From Rhodoferax sp. (GTDB lineage: Bacteria > Pseudomonadota > Gammaproteobacteria > Burkholderiales > Burkholderiaceae_C): DNA of 55,612 nucleotides. The notes beneath the pieces are model-generated. The model was not told the origin of the DNA. It did not search any database and worked only from the letters and a program-made list of their open reading frames with translations. The DNA is taken from the NCBI GenBank assembly GCA_030685025.1, contig JAUXWC010000186.1:1-55612 (forward strand). Direction: 5' to 3'. This document shows, piece by piece, positions 52,778-55,612 of this stretch (positions are counted from its first letter, which is position 1; each line of letters opens with the position of its first letter). Position numbers and translations under genes: made by a program.

Positions 52778-53976
52778 TGGCGCTCTACCAGTTTCGCGCC
52801 ACCAATGCCGATGGGCAAATCAACAAGGGCCAGGTGGAGGCCCTGCACGAACTTGACCTGGAGGCGCAGCTCAAGCGGGTTGGGCTGTTCCTGATTTCAG
52901 CCAAGGCGCTGGCGGGACGCCGACGCATGGTCAAGCGCATGCCCAGGCGCGAGGTGATCGACTTCTTTTTTCAGCTCGAAATGCTGGTGCGCGCCGGCGT
53001 GCCCATCCTTACCGCACTGGGCGATTTGCGGGACGAGTCCGAGTCGCCCAACAGCCGCGACCTGGCCAGTGGCTTGTTTGAAAAAATCGAGGCCGGCAGC
53101 ACCTTTGGCGAAGCCGTTGCGGTGTACCCCGGCGTGTTCTCGCCCACCGTCATCAGCCTGATTCGCTCGGGCGAGGTGACCGGGCAGTTGCCCGACGTGC
53201 TCAAGGAGATCGTGCGCTCGCTCAAGTGGCAGGATGAGATGGCCGCGCAAACCAAGAAGCTCCTGATGTACCCGAGCTTTGTGATGGTGGTCATTGGCGG
53301 CGTGGTGTTCTTTCTGATGATCTACCTGGTTCCTCAGTTGGTGGGCTTTTTGAAGAACATGGGGCAGGGCATTCCGCTTCAAACCCGGTTGTTGATTGGT
53401 CTGTCCCAGTTCTTCGTGGACTATTGGTGGCTCATCCTGGCGAGCCCGCCGGTGCTGGTGATGGCGATGCTGGCGCTGTCAGCGGCGTTTCCCGGTGTGC
53501 GTTACCGCCTGCATCAGGCGCAACTGGGCATTCCCTTCGTCGGTCCGATCCTCAAGAAGATGATCCTGGCGCGCTTTGCCGACACCTTCGCCCTGATGTA
53601 CCGAACTGGCATCCCCCTGATAGAGGGTCTGGTGTATTGCCAGGAGATATCCAGCAACGTGGTCATCCAGCAAGCGGTGCGCCGTGCGCGGGAGCGGGTC
53701 ATCAATGGCGCGGCGCTGTCGGAGAGTTTTGCCGCCGAAATGCTGTTTCCCTCGCTGGTCATCCGCATGCTCAAGGTGGGTGAGTCCACCGGGGCGCTGG
53801 ATTCAGCCTTGAACAACATCAGCTATTTCTATACGCGTGACATCGACGAGTCGGTCGGCAAAGTGCAGGCGATGATCGAGCCGGCCTTGACCGTGCTGAT
53901 GGGGCTGATACTGGGTTGGATCATGCTGGCCGTGCTCGGCCCGATCTACGACACCATCTCCAAGATGAAGACCTGA
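52777..53976 (+). CDS. mshG: MSHA pilus inner membrane platform protein MshG (GspF/PilC family)
   Basis: A 399-residue protein with the two T2SSF repeats, FFFQLEMLVRAGVPILTALG and RFADTFALMYRTGIPLIEGL. Each is followed by helical cytoplasmic domains and membrane segments (SFVMVVIGGVVFFLMIYLVP; LILASPPVLVMAMLALSAAF; the C-terminal TVLMGLILGWIMLAVLGPI). It is the platform that the ATPase MshE turns to add pilin subunits. The ATG shares a base with the mshE TGA; the next gene starts three bases after its stop. Confidence 0.92.
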   Translation: MALYQFRATNADGQINKGQVEALHELDLEAQLKRVGLFLISAKALAGRRRMVKRMPRREVIDFFFQLEMLVRAGVPILTALGDLRDESESPNSRDLASGLFEKIEAGSTFGEAVAVYPGVFSPTVISLIRSGEVTGQLPDVLKEIVRSLKWQDEMAAQTKKLLMYPSFVMVVIGGVVFFLMIYLVPQLVGFLKNMGQGIPLQTRLLIGLSQFFVDYWWLILASPPVLVMAMLALSAAFPGVRYRLHQAQLGIPFVGPILKKMILARFADTFALMYRTGIPLIEGLVYCQEISSNVVIQQAVRRARERVINGAALSESFAAEMLFPSLVIRMLKVGESTGALDSALNNISYFYTRDIDESVGKVQAMIEPALTVLMGLILGWIMLAVLGPIYDTISKMKT

Positions 53977-53979
53977 AGC

Positions 53980-55470
53980 ATGAAGACGGTGCTTCATCTG
54001 ACCCCCTCCGGCTCGCAGTTCTGGCGCCAGAGCCGCGAAGGCTGGCAGCCGCATGATGGGCCGAGCAGCGGGCCGGTGTGGGTGGTGACGGACCTGGCCG
54101 AAGAGGGTTTTGCCGAGATCCAGATCCCCCGCATCTTCGGGCGTGACCGCCAGGCCTTTGTTGCGCGCCAGGTGGCCAATCGTTTTCCGGACACGGCCTA
54201 CCGAACCGGCCTGCCGGTCAGGCACGTCGGTGGACTGATGGATCGTATCGCGCCGCCTCGCCAATCCCTGCTGGGGCTGGACGCAGCGCAACGTATCGAC
54301 GCGGCACTGGCTACGCTGGCCAGCCCTTTGGCGGGGGTGTGGACGACCTCCATGTTGCTGGCCCAGATCGGCTGCAAAGCCACGCTGCCGCCGGAGTTGT
54401 TTGTGGCGTTGCCGGGGCCCGATGCCTTGCGCATTGTCGTCATCAAGAATCGGGAGCCCGTGCTTACTCGACTGATTGCGGGCGTCACGCTGGCGGACGA
54501 TCAAGCGGCAGAAATTGTCCGCACCTTGCGGCATTTGGAGAACACGCGCGTACTCGCACGCGGCACCCACCGGCACGGCGTACTGATGTTGGGTGGGGAC
54601 GATGCCATGGCGGCCCGGCTGGCACCGGACCAACTGGAACTGCTGGCGCTGCCCCCGCCGTGGTCGGTGTCGCAGCCTGATGACTGGCGCTTTGCCCTGT
54701 TTGACCTTGCGATCAAGTCACCGCCGGGACAACTCGCGCCCCTGGCGCGCCGGGCGGAGTTCGTGGCGTCGCAGTGGCGCCAGCTTGCTTACGGCGCCTC
54801 GGTGCTGGTGGTCGGTTTGTCGGTCTGGGTGGCCAGTGACAATCTGCGCGCCATCGCTGCCAGCGAGGCTGGCCGGACCCAGGCGCAAGCAGACCTGCAG
54901 GGCTTGACCGTCCAATTGACCGAGGCCGAACAAAGAATGAAAGGCTTTGGCGTGGCGGCCGACGTGGTGCACCGCGCCGTCACCCTGGACCGCGAGGAAA
55001 TTCTCTCAGCCCCCGCGTTGGCGGGGCCATTGCACCAGCTCGGAGCCATCGTCGGCCGACATGAGGCGGTGCGCCTTGGGCAACTGAGCTGGCGGCTGCT
55101 GCCGCCGGGCCGACCGGCCTGCGCGGGTGGCGCGCCCAACCCCACAGGCGCTGCTGAGCCAACTGCCGCCGACGGTGCCGCCGTGGTTCCCGCGCGCCGG
55201 GTTGAACTCAGCTTCGACATCACACCACCCGAGGCGCAGCGCGCCACCACCCGCGCCCAGATGGTGAGCAGCCTGTCGAGCGCGCTGGGCAAGCTCGATG
55301 GTGTCAGCCTGGTTCGTGATCCCGCCAAGGAGATGCCCCAGGCCGCGTTGAGCGGTGGCGCCAGCAACACCGACGTGGACAAGCCGTTGTCCTGGTGCCT
55401 CAGCCTGCCGGGCGTCCTTGCGCCGGCAACTCCCAGCCCTCCCGCCAACCCCGTGGCGAGGCAGCCATGA
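53980..55470 (+). CDS. MSHA locus protein, MshI/PilN-like
   Basis: A 496-residue protein. The first 250 residues (MKTVLHLTPSGSQFWRQSRE; VARQVANRFPDTAYRTGLPV; IVVIKNREPVLTRLIAGVTL) form a cytoplasmic PilM-like ATPase-related fold. Then one membrane helix (YGASVLVVGLSVWVASDNLR) near residue 270 is followed by a coiled coil (AQADLQGLTVQLTEAEQRMK) and a PilN-like periplasmic part. This is the position and layout of MshI in other MSHA loci, but the similarity is weak so I leave the symbol blank. The ATG of the next gene overlaps its stop. Confidence 0.75.
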   Translation: MKTVLHLTPSGSQFWRQSREGWQPHDGPSSGPVWVVTDLAEEGFAEIQIPRIFGRDRQAFVARQVANRFPDTAYRTGLPVRHVGGLMDRIAPPRQSLLGLDAAQRIDAALATLASPLAGVWTTSMLLAQIGCKATLPPELFVALPGPDALRIVVIKNREPVLTRLIAGVTLADDQAAEIVRTLRHLENTRVLARGTHRHGVLMLGGDDAMAARLAPDQLELLALPPPWSVSQPDDWRFALFDLAIKSPPGQLAPLARRAEFVASQWRQLAYGASVLVVGLSVWVASDNLRAIAASEAGRTQAQADLQGLTVQLTEAEQRMKGFGVAADVVHRAVTLDREEILSAPALAGPLHQLGAIVGRHEAVRLGQLSWRLLPPGRPACAGGAPNPTGAAEPTAADGAAVVPARRVELSFDITPPEAQRATTRAQMVSSLSSALGKLDGVSLVRDPAKEMPQAALSGGASNTDVDKPLSWCLSLPGVLAPATPSPPANPVARQP

Positions 55471-55612
55471 CTGACCAGCAACGTATCCTCTGGCTGGCCC
55501 GTCGCAGCCTGATCGTGCTCGCTGCAATGGTGCTGGTGGGCGTGGCGCTTTACGGTGGCACGGACTGGCTCAAAGACCGCAGCCGCGCCCAATTGGCCCA
55601 GGTGCAACAACA
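55467..55612 (+). CDS. partial pilus gene, MshJ/PilO-like, cut by the window edge
   Basis: ATG 55467 overlaps the preceding TGA (ATGA). The visible 48 residues are MTDQQRILWLARRSLIVLAA, MVLVGVALYGGTDWLKDRSR and AQLAQVQQ: a short cytoplasmic start, one membrane helix, then a Gln-rich coiled-coil start. This is how MshJ/PilO proteins begin. The rest lies beyond the window. Confidence 0.65.
   Translation, partial: MTDQQRILWLARRSLIVLAAMVLVGVALYGGTDWLKDRSRAQLAQVQQ

Overview
The window is GC-rich and gene-dense. The gene content suggests a betaproteobacterium of the order Burkholderiales, most like Comamonadaceae: a methionine synthase split into two genes, an S-adenosylhomocysteine riboswitch, pyrophosphate-type phosphofructokinase, GTP-type PEP carboxykinase, a DUF2145 gene pair and a betaproteobacterial MSHA-type pilus locus. 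This placement is inferred from gene content and codon style; no rRNA or other taxonomic marker lies in the window.

Left part (1-17300). A minus-strand group of a J-domain co-chaperone and two acidic unknown proteins is followed by a P-loop kinase gene. Behind the kinase sits a TumE/TumA-type toxin-antitoxin (TA) pair bracketed by an 80-bp imperfect repeat of the kinase gene's 3' end. Then come mostly housekeeping and metabolic genes: a MAPEG protein, a DUF885 peptidase, a PglL-type O-oligosaccharyltransferase abutting a truncated SRPBCC gene, a CPHC thioredoxin-fold lipoprotein, an FAD oxidoreductase, a crotonase-fold protein with altered catalytic positions, HigBA with paired operators, an M3 oligopeptidase, DUF2145 with its partner, phosphofructokinase, and a NYN-domain gene broken by one amber codon.

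Cassette region (about 18160-22350). Five attC-like imperfect hairpins separate short genes that all point the same way: a RelE/Xre TA pair, two GNAT acetyltransferases, DUF4258 plus a YgiT zinc finger, an HExxH peptidase, and a decayed small membrane-protein gene. No integrase is seen. This fits a CALIN, a cluster of attC sites lacking an integron integrase.

Middle (22300-41000). An AraC regulator diverges from an FAD dehydrogenase, TPP enzyme and thioesterase run. Next are a secreted glutathione peroxidase, MarC, an isochorismatase-like hydrolase followed by a frameshifted small gene, a large Oar-like TonB-dependent receptor with a terminator-like hairpin in its leader, a 5'-nucleotidase lipoprotein, two LysR regulators, a universal stress protein and PEP carboxykinase. 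A 39-bp palindromic repeat family is present as a 58-bp-period tandem array before the 5'-nucleotidase and as two copies before pckG.

Right part (41000-55612). Split metH has an SAH riboswitch between its halves, and one copy of the 39-bp repeat lies in frame inside the second half. A VapBC module follows and is bracketed by a 48-bp imperfect repeat of the metH 3' end, the same arrangement as at the kinase/TumE locus. The window closes with an MSHA-type pilus operon (mshM, mshL, mshN, mshE, mshG, mshI-like and mshJ-like), whose genes overlap or abut and which continues past the edge.
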